Shown: positions 7,163-14,331 of the stretch, piece by piece | Numbering within the stretch: the stretch's first letter is position 1 | How the letters are laid out: the number at the start of each line of letters is the position of its first letter | Translations under genes and position numbers: made by a program | Notes under the pieces: generated by a model | What the model was told of the DNA's origin: nothing | Seen by the model: the letters and a program-made list of their open reading frames with translations, nothing else | Database searches by the model: none | Assembly: GCA_958434805.1 (NCBI GenBank) | Contig: CAUBDX010000040.1 | Coordinates: 1-20,184, forward strand | Length of the DNA stretch: 20,184 nt | Source of the DNA: an uncultured Phocaeicola sp. | GTDB taxonomy: Bacteria > Bacteroidota > Bacteroidia > Bacteroidales > Bacteroidaceae | Direction of reading: 5' to 3'

Positions 7163-8104
7163 TCACGGTTGTTTCTCCCTTTCAGCCATGACACGCTCCA
7201 CATCGGAGCGTAAAAGCAGGTTTTTCACGCCTACTTTTATCTTTTCGATGTGCTTCACCTTGACGATATGGCTGATGTTGGCGGAGGAAAGCCCGTAAAT
7301 CTGCCGGACTTGCTCCACGGTGTAGTAGCGTTCATCGTTCACGAGGTCTGTCCTGCGGAGTTCGTCCAGATGGGATTTGGAGTAATAGGTGCGCCCGTAT
7401 TCTCTTTTGGTCGGTATCTTGTGGCGGTAGGCGTATGCCCGGAGTGCGGAGGGTTTCATGCCGAACAGTTCTTCCGCTTCTTCAATCAGGAGCCAATCGG
7501 TGATATTGCTTGTATCTATAGCCATACCGAAGAACTCGTCAACGTGTTTCTTGCTGTAATAGTTTTTCCCTGCGATGCGGCAGATGGGAATGCGGTTGCG
7601 CTTGGCTGTGGTATAGAGCCACGACTGCCTGACCTTGAAGAGCGACATCACCTCCTCGCCAGAATAGAAGTCCAGCACTTCATAGGTTTCCTTTTCCCTT
7701 TTTTCTTTTTTGGCAAGCGGGGAAGATGAAGCGGACTTTCTCGGAGTGGAAGTACTGCCGGGCAGGACACGGTGGTAGGGATTGCCCTCCAGCATCCGCT
7801 CGATGTCTGTCTTGCGGATAAACGCCATGCGGTTGCTGATACGTGAGGCTTTCAGTTTGCCGAGGGCTACGAGTTTATAGATGTACTGTCGGGAACAGCC
7901 CATGAGTACTGCTGCTTTGGAAAAGGTGAGATACTCCTGATGCTGTATCTCCATCAAGGGGCGGACAGCTTTGAAGAGGTTGTTCTTCTGTTCCGTTCTA
8001 GCTCGTTTGGCTTCCGCCTGACAAGCCTCGCTGCAATATTTCTGTACCCCGCTCCGGGTTACAAATGACTTGCTGCAAAAATTGCATTTTCTGGTTGTTT
8101 TCAT
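7163..8104 (-). CDS. Zinc-ribbon protein with four tandem excisionase-type helix-turn-helix modules
   Basis: A 313-aa putative DNA-binding protein at the right end of the element. It starts with a small zinc ribbon (CNFC near residues 7-10 and CSEAC near 24-28). Four MerR/excisionase-like units follow: about 58-105 (LTFSKAAVLMGCSRQYIYKL), about 148-192 (YSGEEVMSLFKVRQSWLYTT), about 204-250 (LIEEAEELFGMKPSALRAYA) and about 262-308 (YTVEQVRQIYGLSSANISHI). Each unit ends in a basic wing and a short acidic helix such as KTDIERML, KKHVDEFF, KSHLDELR or RSDVERVM. A Ser/Lys-rich linker separates the first unit from the rest. The gene lies next to the 23-bp repeats, so it may bind several sites there and act as an architectural factor for integration or excision, or as a regulator. 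Only the domain content is certain. Confidence 0.82.
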   Translation of the reverse strand: MKTTRKCNFCSKSFVTRSGVQKYCSEACQAEAKRARTEQKNNLFKAVRPLMEIQHQEYLTFSKAAVLMGCSRQYIYKLVALGKLKASRISNRMAFIRKTDIERMLEGNPYHRVLPGSTSTPRKSASSSPLAKKEKREKETYEVLDFYSGEEVMSLFKVRQSWLYTTAKRNRIPICRIAGKNYYSKKHVDEFFGMAIDTSNITDWLLIEEAEELFGMKPSALRAYAYRHKIPTKREYGRTYYSKSHLDELRRTDLVNDERYYTVEQVRQIYGLSSANISHIVKVKHIEKIKVGVKNLLLRSDVERVMAEREKQP

Positions 8105-8166
8105 GCTGCTTTTATCGTTTACTGGTTCATTCCTTCAATCGTATATCTCTGAAATGGTGAACGGAT

Positions 8167-8268
8167 GTAAACGGAGGTCAACCGTTGTCGCCTTTCTGCA
8201 CAATGTTACTATTGCTGCATATCAGGGCGGTTGTTGTCGCTCATCGTAAACGGTTGTAAACCCTTGTC
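8167..8268. repeat. 23-bp direct repeat at the element's right end (candidate integrase arm sites)
   Basis: The stretches 8167-8189 and 8246-8268 match at 19 of 23 positions (GTAAACGG..GT.AACC.TTGTC), 79 bp apart. Shorter relatives (CACGGTTGTTT, ACAACCGTG) occur at 7098-7175. Placement between the last element gene and the chromosome junction is that expected of arm-type integrase or accessory-protein sites. The rest of the 8105-8449 gap shows no gene. Confidence 0.55.
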
Positions 8269-8431
8269 AACTGTCCGCACGATGTGGCAAAAAACAAGCT
8301 CCGCAAATTCTCCACGTCAGAAATACGTCTCAAAAATATGTGGAAATTTGGGAAGCATCAAAAAGCAGCCGAAAAGTGTTAATTTTTAGAATATTCTGAT
8401 AGATAAAGACTTACGCTTGAATATTTCTGGT

Positions 8432-8439
8432 TATTTTTG
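8432..8439 (+). promoter_or_regulatory. -7-like box pointing out of the element into the fecR remnant
   Basis: TATTTTTG matches TAnnTTTG exactly and lies 35 bp before the ATG at 8474. No TTTG is present 19-21 bp upstream, and the area is T-rich, so a chance match is possible. Confidence 0.3.
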
Positions 8440-8473
8440 GTTGTTTTGAGATTCTAAATACATATATAGGAAA

Positions 8474-9208
8474 ATGTTATATCGTGTGGCTGCTGTGCTT
8501 TTGGTATTATTAGTTCCTTTTGCCACTTATTATCAGGGAAAACATACAGTAAAACAGAACTTTTCGGATATAGTGGTGGAAGCTTCATTAGGTACACATA
8601 CAAAATTAAATTTGCCTGATGGAAGTTTGGTTTGGTTAAATGCCGGTTCTAAAGTTACTTATTCTCAGGGATTTGGTGTAGATGACCGTAAGTTGACATT
8701 AGAAGGAGAAGGCTATTTTGAGGTTGCCCACAATGAGAAAGTACCCTTTGAGGTTTGTACCAAAGAGGTGAATCTCCGTGTATTGGGAACAAAATTCAAT
8801 TTTAAGAACTATTCCAATGACGAGGAGGTGATGATTAGTTTGGTAGAAGGAAAGGTAGCACTGCAGAATGGGATAAAAGCGATGGAGGAACTTTATTTGG
8901 AACCGAATGAACGGATGGTGCTGAATAAATTGACTGGCGAAATGGTTAAATCGAAAGCGAATGTAGAGTATGCAAATATTTGGAGAGATAATAAACTGTT
9001 TTTTGATGAAGAGTTGTTAGAGGATATTGCAAAAAAACTGATGCGAAGTTATGATGTGCGTATCGAAGTTGCGGACTCACTGCGGGATAGACGTTTTTAT
9101 GGTGATTTTATGATAAATAAAAATACCATTGAAGAGGTGCTTGAAACCATAGCTTCTACCAGCAGGATGAATTACCGATACGAAAATGGAAAGTATATAC
9201 TTTATTAA
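8474..9208 (+). CDS. FecR-family anti-sigma factor, N-terminally truncated at the element junction
   Basis: FecR-type proteins sit in the inner membrane, hold an ECF sigma factor through a cytoplasmic N-terminal domain and read a signal from a SusC-type receptor in the periplasm. This 244-aa frame begins right at the membrane helix (about residues 2-18, YRVAAVLLVLLVPFATYY). It then has the periplasmic FecR domain (about 30-130, with LPDGSLVWLNAGSKV and EGEGYFEVAH) and the C-terminal DUF4974/secretin-like domain (about 175-244). The usual cytoplasmic sigma-binding part of roughly 80 residues is missing. The frame continues upstream only to 8450 (DSKYIYRK), where a TGA ends it, and beyond that is mobile-element DNA. 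I infer the gene was cut by insertion and is probably non-functional for sigma control. Translation from the ATG at 8474 remains possible. Confidence 0.88.
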   Translation: MLYRVAAVLLVLLVPFATYYQGKHTVKQNFSDIVVEASLGTHTKLNLPDGSLVWLNAGSKVTYSQGFGVDDRKLTLEGEGYFEVAHNEKVPFEVCTKEVNLRVLGTKFNFKNYSNDEEVMISLVEGKVALQNGIKAMEELYLEPNERMVLNKLTGEMVKSKANVEYANIWRDNKLFFDEELLEDIAKKLMRSYDVRIEVADSLRDRRFYGDFMINKNTIEEVLETIASTSRMNYRYENGKYILY

Positions 9209-9288
9209 TATATTGTAGAACCTAAAAATCTAAATTTATGAAGCAAATAATTTCTACCGGTTGATGTGTAAAGTAGGAGATGCTTGAT

Positions 9289-9319
9289 ATAAAAAAGGAG
9301 GATGCGGCCACACCCTCCC
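9289..9319 (-). terminator. Minus-strand intrinsic terminator in the fecR-susC gap
   Basis: On the minus strand GGAGGGTG pairs with CATCCTCC (one mismatch; 9318-9311 with 9304-9297) around a 6-nt loop, followed by six T residues. No protein gene on the minus strand ends here, so it must end a short antisense transcript. Confidence 0.8.
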
Positions 9320-9369
9320 GATTAAATCAAATCAAGTATTCTTTTCAAAAACACTTGTTGAGTTAAAGA
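9290..9369 (-). ncRNA. Putative cis-antisense small RNA (DonS-like) of the PUL
   Basis: A perfect -7 box TATATTTG (minus strand, 9382-9375) is followed about 85 bp on by an intrinsic terminator, predicting an RNA of about 80 nt starting near 9369. Its interior also folds: 9333-9357 forms a hairpin with CAAGT/ACTTG at the base. Established knowledge is that Bacteroides PULs with ECF sigma/anti-sigma control often have an antisense sRNA between the anti-sigma gene and susC (DonS in B. fragilis) that represses the locus. Position, size and architecture fit. No strong -33 box is seen, and expression is inferred. Confidence 0.6.
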
Positions 9370-9374
9370 AGTAG

Positions 9375-9382
9375 CAAATATA
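9375..9382 (-). promoter_or_regulatory. -7 box of the putative antisense RNA
   Basis: The minus strand reads TATATTTG, an exact TAnnTTTG. About 20 bp upstream (near 9405-9402) the sequence is GGTT, a poor match to the -33 TTTG. The rest of the leader up to the susC ATG at 9443 is A+T-rich without a recognisable plus-strand box, as expected of an ECF-sigma-dependent promoter. Confidence 0.5.
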
Positions 9383-9442
9383 GTAAATCTTTAATTCTTA
9401 TAACCTTATTCTAATTTATTTATTTTAAAAATCAGAAGAATT

Positions 9443-12400
9443 ATGAGATGTTTTGATAAGGCTATTTTAGTAGCTTCAGTAGCACTTTGCTTTAATTTAT
9501 CGGCTTTCTCTCAGGATATTACATTGAAAGCCAATAATATAACAGTAAAGGAAGCTATCGAACAAATAAAAAAATCATCAGGATATTCATTTGTCTTTTC
9601 ATCCCTTGATTTGGATACGAAAAAGCGTGTCTCCATTTCTGTAAAAGATGCGGTAATAGAAGAAGTTGTAAAACAACTTTTGAAAGGACAGTCCGGTTTG
9701 AGTTATGAAATTCAGGATAAAAAAGTAATTATTAAAAGAGCCCGGCAACCGCTGAATCGTGAGCAGCAAGGTGAGGTGACAGGAAGGGTGATTGATGTAA
9801 ATGGTGAGCCGGTAATTGGCGCAACAGTGATAGTACAAGGTACTTCCAATGGTACAATAACTGATTTTGATGGTAATTTTACTCTGAATGCAATGAATAA
9901 TGCTGTTTTGGAAATCTCTTATATTGGTTATGAGACCCGACAGTTGAAACCGCAAAACGGCAAGATGCTGGTTGTGACTTTAAAGGAGGATACACAAGCA
10001 TTGGAGGAGGTTGTTGTAGTAGGATATGGTACACAAAGAAAGGTTAACTTGACAGGTTCTATTGGAACTATTAAAGCAGATAAGGCATTGAAGGCGCGTT
10101 CTGTTACCAACGTTCAGGAGTTGTTGGCAGGTTCGGTTCCCGGTATGACAGTAACCAAGGGTAGTGGTGCGGTTGGCTCCGGAGCTACTATAAATATCCA
10201 CGGTACTTCCACGATTGGAGGAAGCTCCGGTGTTCTTATTCTGATAGATGGTGTGCCCGGTAATCTTTATACATTGAATCCTAATGACATAGAAAGTATC
10301 TCTATTTTGAAGGATGCTGCTTCTGCCTCTATTTATGGGTCACGTGCGGCAAATGGGGTTATGTTGGTAACAACAAAGAAGGGGCAAACCTCAGAACGGC
10401 CGGTTGTTGACTTTTCTACCAATATAGGAATTCAGAATCCACAGTTCAAATTGGATTTTGTCGGTGCCGAAGATTATATGCGTTTGTATGATGAGGCAAT
10501 GGTTAATGACGGTAAAGCTGCCTTTTTTGGTGAACAAGGCATACAGGATTTGAAGAACGGGAAATATGCAGATAATAAGTGGTATAAAGAAATATACCGT
10601 AAAAATACATTGATTAATAATACTCATGTGGCTGTTTCGGGTAAAGAGAAATCCATTACTTATCGTTTTTCTCTTTCGAACGACTATCAGGAGGGTACTT
10701 TACCTAACAATGATTATAACCGTTTGATATTCAAACCTGATTTACACTTCCAACTGTTAAAGAACTTGTCTGCGCAGGTTAATTTGCAATATACACAGAC
10801 AAATATAAAGAATCCGCAGGGAGGAACAACAATTTGGCAAACTCAGGCAGCGAGAATATCACCTGTTACTCCTATTTATGAGGCTAACGGACTATATGGG
10901 GTTGGTTCTTCGATGGGAGGAAACCCTATTGCCGGTGTCAATGAGGCCGGTTATTCAAAAGAACGTCACAAAGAGATGCTTGCTATATTTAGTGCTACTT
11001 ATACTCCTTTGAAAGATTGGAATATAAAAGCAAACATATCTGCTTATACGCATGACCAGACGACAAAAGACCGTGTAAAGACTTATTATTTATATGATGC
11101 CGAGGGAAATGTGGCAAAGACGGAAAATCTTGTTTCTTCTTTGAAAGATTCTAATGCTTATCAATACCGTACACAATTGCAGTTTACTTCTGATTATGCG
11201 CTTACGTTGGCAGACTCACATCATTTCAAATTTTTGGCTGGTTATTCCCAAGAATATTTCAAGCAGGAAGGATTTTGGGCTTCCAGAGATAATATGCCGT
11301 TTGATGATATTGATGTATTGGGGGTAGGTAGTGATAATAAGCAGAATGGAAGTTCGACAACTCGTGATGTGGCTATACAGTCTTGGTTTGGACGTGTTAA
11401 TTACGACTATCAGGGACGTTACTTATTTGAAGCAAGTTTAAGGGCAGATGGTTCTTCTCGCTTTGCAGAGGGACATAGATGGGGGGTATTCCCTTCATTT
11501 TCTGCCGGATGGAATATTCATCGTGAGAAATTTATGGAAGGAGCATCTTCCTGGTTGTCCGAATTAAAGATCAGGGGATCTTGGGGAACATTAGGAGATG
11601 CGGAAAAAGTAGGCTATTATCCGACTGCACAAGTCTTAAGTTATGATCCTAAAATTTATTCGTTTAATGGGAAATTGGTTGGTGGTGCATATAATAATGT
11701 CGCTATAAATCCTGATATTACTTGGGAAGTTTCAGAATTGGCTAATATTGGAATTGATTTTGGAATGTGGGATCAACGTATCAAACTGTCTGTTGATTAT
11801 TTTAATAATCTTCGTCGTAATATATTATATACTCCTCCTGTTCCCTCTGAATTCGGACTTTCTGCTCCGATTTCAAATTTGTTGAGAATGAGAAATCAAG
11901 GGATGGATATTCTGACGTCTTATAATGACAGTAAAGGAGATTTCTCATGGGGAGTAGATATGAATGCGAGCTTCTCAAAAAATAAAGTGCTGGAAATGGG
12001 AAATTCGGATAAATGGATTGAGGGAAATGCAGTGACCTATTTAAACGGGCAGTATCAGTTACCTTTCGGTTATGAAGCCGAGGGATTGTTTCAGAGTGAA
12101 GAAGACATAAAGAATCATGCTGAGCAAGGAAATGTTCTTCCCGGTAACATAAAATTTAAAGATCAAGATGACAATGGAGTTATTGACGGTAATGACCGTG
12201 TTATCTTGAATGATAAATTACCGATTAATTATGGGTTGAACTTGCATTTTGGGTATAAGAACTTTGATTTTTCCATGAATATGTATGGTAAATTGAATGT
12301 GAAGAAATACATATCCGGTTATGAAGGATGGGCTTTCTATTTATCTCAGAATGCACGCCCTATGCATTTGGATGCATGGAGTGAAAATAACCCGGATGCC

Positions 12401-12673
12401 ACTTATCCCCGGCTTACTTTAACGAATACGGCTAATGATACTCAATATAATAGCTATTGGTTGCGTAATGCCGATTACCTGAAAATCCAAAATGTGCAGA
12501 TTGGTTATACTTTCTCAAAAGCATTATTGGAAAAGGTGAATATTAAATATCTGAGACTTTATTTGTCAGGACAGAATTTAGCGACCATTACCGGCTACGA
12601 TGGCTTTGATCCGGAGGGCGGATGGTATCCTTTGTCCAGAACATTTTCATTTGGTATAAATCTTCAATTCTAA
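9443..12673 (+). CDS. susC-like: SusC-family TonB-dependent outer-membrane transporter with N-terminal STN signalling domain
   Basis: A 1076-aa receptor that imports oligosaccharides across the outer membrane with SusD, powered by TonB. Residues 1-24 are a signal peptide ending SAFSQ. An STN domain follows (about 25-96, ITLKANNITVKEAIEQIKKS to KVIIKR), the part that contacts a FecR anti-sigma factor. Then come a carboxypeptidase-regulatory-like beta-sandwich (about 112-188, GRVIDVNGEPVIGATV), the SusC hallmark EEVVVVGYGTQRKVNLTGSI, a plug domain (about 205-315) and a 22-strand-type barrel ending in the terminal Phe of FSFGINLQF. Length is usual for the family. The gene starts 234 bp after fecR and ends 7 bp before susD, and it opens the operon. 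Because fecR is cut, its STN domain may have lost its partner. Substrate is not readable from the sequence. Confidence 0.95.
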   Translation: MRCFDKAILVASVALCFNLSAFSQDITLKANNITVKEAIEQIKKSSGYSFVFSSLDLDTKKRVSISVKDAVIEEVVKQLLKGQSGLSYEIQDKKVIIKRARQPLNREQQGEVTGRVIDVNGEPVIGATVIVQGTSNGTITDFDGNFTLNAMNNAVLEISYIGYETRQLKPQNGKMLVVTLKEDTQALEEVVVVGYGTQRKVNLTGSIGTIKADKALKARSVTNVQELLAGSVPGMTVTKGSGAVGSGATINIHGTSTIGGSSGVLILIDGVPGNLYTLNPNDIESISILKDAASASIYGSRAANGVMLVTTKKGQTSERPVVDFSTNIGIQNPQFKLDFVGAEDYMRLYDEAMVNDGKAAFFGEQGIQDLKNGKYADNKWYKEIYRKNTLINNTHVAVSGKEKSITYRFSLSNDYQEGTLPNNDYNRLIFKPDLHFQLLKNLSAQVNLQYTQTNIKNPQGGTTIWQTQAARISPVTPIYEANGLYGVGSSMGGNPIAGVNEAGYSKERHKEMLAIFSATYTPLKDWNIKANISAYTHDQTTKDRVKTYYLYDAEGNVAKTENLVSSLKDSNAYQYRTQLQFTSDYALTLADSHHFKFLAGYSQEYFKQEGFWASRDNMPFDDIDVLGVGSDNKQNGSSTTRDVAIQSWFGRVNYDYQGRYLFEASLRADGSSRFAEGHRWGVFPSFSAGWNIHREKFMEGASSWLSELKIRGSWGTLGDAEKVGYYPTAQVLSYDPKIYSFNGKLVGGAYNNVAINPDITWEVSELANIGIDFGMWDQRIKLSVDYFNNLRRNILYTPPVPSEFGLSAPISNLLRMRNQGMDILTSYNDSKGDFSWGVDMNASFSKNKVLEMGNSDKWIEGNAVTYLNGQYQLPFGYEAEGLFQSEEDIKNHAEQGNVLPGNIKFKDQDDNGVIDGNDRVILNDKLPINYGLNLHFGYKNFDFSMNMYGKLNVKKYISGYEGWAFYLSQNARPMHLDAWSENNPDATYPRLTLTNTANDTQYNSYWLRNADYLKIQNVQIGYTFSKALLEKVNIKYLRLYLSGQNLATITGYDGFDPEGGWYPLSRTFSFGINLQF

Positions 12674-12680
12674 TAACAGT

Positions 12681-14312
12681 ATGAGACATTATCGTTTTTA
12701 TATTTTATTTGTTGCTGTGCTTACATTGTCTGGTTGTGCAGATTTTTTAGACCGTGATCCGTTGGAACAAGCTTCTGCAAATACTTTTTGGAAAACAGAA
12801 GCAGATGTAGAGAAAGGAGTAAATGCCCTGTATCCGTTATTGCCGGGTGAAAGGGATTTTTGGAGAGATTGTGAGAGTGACAACTCTTTGATGACGAACT
12901 CGTGGGGAGAGAATGGTTTGGGATATATTTGCCAGGGAATACATAATGCGGCTACAGGCTATTTGTCTGAAGAATGGAAATACGACCATATTTATCGCAT
13001 TCTTTATTGTTTGGACAAACTTCAGGGAATGGAAATAAAAGAAGAAAAAAAACAGCGTTTTGAAGGAGAGATACGTTTTATTTTAGCGTTGAAATATTAC
13101 AGGATGGCGCGGCATTTTGGGGATATTCCTCTCATTAAGGAAAAACCTGTTTCTTTGGAAGAGGCTGCATTGCCTCGTTCTCCTAAGCAGGAGGTGCTGG
13201 ACTATGCCATTGAAAATGTGGATAAGGCGATAGAATATTTGCCGGAAACTTATTCGGGAGATGATGTGGGCCGTATAACTAAGGGAGCCGCTTTGATGTT
13301 GAAAGCTGATATGTATTTGGATATGGCAAGTTATAAAAAGTTTCATCAGGGAGAGGAGGCAAAAGAACTTTGGAAGGAAGCAGCTTCGTTGGCAAAGAAG
13401 GTGATTGACCTTAATTTATATGGTTTGGAAAATGATTTTGCCTTTTTGTTCAAAGCTGCAGCCAACAATAATAATAAAGAAGTTATTCTTGCCCATCAGT
13501 ATATGGAGGATGAATTGACGCATATGTTGCCTGTGTTATGTTCACCATCGGGAGTTGGGGTGACAGGTCGAGGATGGGCTAGTTTTTGCCCGACACGAGA
13601 TTTGGTTGATTCGTATGAGATGACTGATGGAAAGACTATTTATGAATCCTCTTTGTATGATATGGAACACCCATGGGAGAACCGGGATGCGCGCTTGAAG
13701 AAAACATTTATGTTGCCGGGGGTGGATATTCTCAGACCGGATGGAAGTTATACTCCGTATATGCCTCATCCGGCTTATAATAATCCGGAACGCATTAATA
13801 ATGAGGGTGGCGGAATAACGGGATATATGTATTTGAAATATAACGATTTGGAATTGGAGAAAGTTGATGCTTCATGGACGAATTTCAGCCTGTATCGTTA
13901 TGCGGAAACATTGTTGATTTATGCAGAGGCTTTGAACGAATATGAGCCGTATAATGCAGAAATAGTATGGGCGGTCAATCAGGTCAGAAAACGTGCCGGT
14001 TTGCCCGGAGTCGACAGTCAACTTGGAAATCAGGAACGAATGCGTACTATTATCAGGGAAGAAAGAAGGCATGAATTTGTTGGTGAACATAAGCGTTATT
14101 TTGATATTTTGCGCTGGAAAACGGCAGAAGTTGTATTGAATCAACCCGGATATGGTATCAATAAGGATGAGCATACTGCTATCGGAGATTATACTCAGGA
14201 AAAATTCCTTGGGCAGGAACGCACATTCGATCCGCAAAAACATTATCTGTGGCCGATCCCTCAGTCAGCAAGAGATAAAAATCCTAATTTAACTCAAAAT
14301 CCTAATTGGTAA
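12681..14312 (+). CDS. susD-like: SusD/RagB-family nutrient-binding lipoprotein
   Basis: A 543-aa surface glycan-binding lipoprotein that caps the SusC channel. The N-terminus is a lipoprotein signal peptide with lipobox LSGC (Cys19), followed by the typical ADFLDRDPLE and the TFWKTEADVEKGVNALY segment of SusD N-termini. The helical TPR-like part fills the first two thirds. The C-terminal half has the conserved ETLLIYAEALNE, VNQVRKRAGLPG and REERRHEFVGEHKRYFDILRW segments and ends with the usual LWPIPQSARDKNPNLTQNPNW. It is complete and intact. It starts 7 bp after susC and ends 19 bp before the glycoside hydrolase, so all are one operon. The bound glycan is unknown; the neighbouring GH116-type enzyme suggests a beta-linked glucose or xylose-type sugar (inference). 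Confidence 0.96.
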   Translation: MRHYRFYILFVAVLTLSGCADFLDRDPLEQASANTFWKTEADVEKGVNALYPLLPGERDFWRDCESDNSLMTNSWGENGLGYICQGIHNAATGYLSEEWKYDHIYRILYCLDKLQGMEIKEEKKQRFEGEIRFILALKYYRMARHFGDIPLIKEKPVSLEEAALPRSPKQEVLDYAIENVDKAIEYLPETYSGDDVGRITKGAALMLKADMYLDMASYKKFHQGEEAKELWKEAASLAKKVIDLNLYGLENDFAFLFKAAANNNNKEVILAHQYMEDELTHMLPVLCSPSGVGVTGRGWASFCPTRDLVDSYEMTDGKTIYESSLYDMEHPWENRDARLKKTFMLPGVDILRPDGSYTPYMPHPAYNNPERINNEGGGITGYMYLKYNDLELEKVDASWTNFSLYRYAETLLIYAEALNEYEPYNAEIVWAVNQVRKRAGLPGVDSQLGNQERMRTIIREERRHEFVGEHKRYFDILRWKTAEVVLNQPGYGINKDEHTAIGDYTQEKFLGQERTFDPQKHYLWPIPQSARDKNPNLTQNPNW

Positions 14313-14331
14313 TAGATAAAATTAAATATAT

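Larger units (their letters stand above)
1..8449. mobile_element. NBU-like integrative mobilizable element (right part; left end outside window)
   Basis: The region carries, all on the minus strand, a multi-HTH regulator, tyrosine integrase, membrane protein, excisionase-like HTH, RepA-like ATPase, Toprim primase and MOBV relaxase. This is the integrase-excisionase-replication-mobilization order known for Bacteroides mobilizable units such as NBU1. No type IV secretion genes are present, so transfer would depend on a helper conjugative element. The region is visibly richer in G+C than the chromosome to its right. The right boundary is placed near 8449 because the fecR reading frame becomes open only from 8450 onward, right after a TGA stop at 8447-8449; the exact attR core is not resolved. 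The relaxase sits at the left edge of the window, so the left end and any cargo are not visible. No tRNA gene, the usual NBU1 target, is seen at the right end. Confidence 0.85.

Noticed and set aside
66..8408. AGATAAAG shared by 67-74 and 8401-8408 as att direct repeat
   Set aside because: Eight A-rich bases are expected by chance, the left copy lies at the relaxase stop codon, and the left end of the element is probably not in the window.
8105..8473. tRNA gene as the integration target
   Set aside because: No cloverleaf or tRNA 3' end is present near the right end; the junction coincides with the fecR frame instead.
9297..9304. GGAGG followed by ATG as a ribosome binding site and small gene
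   Set aside because: There is no spacing between GGAGG and ATG, the frame is not extended into a meaningful product, and the bases form the stem of a terminator.
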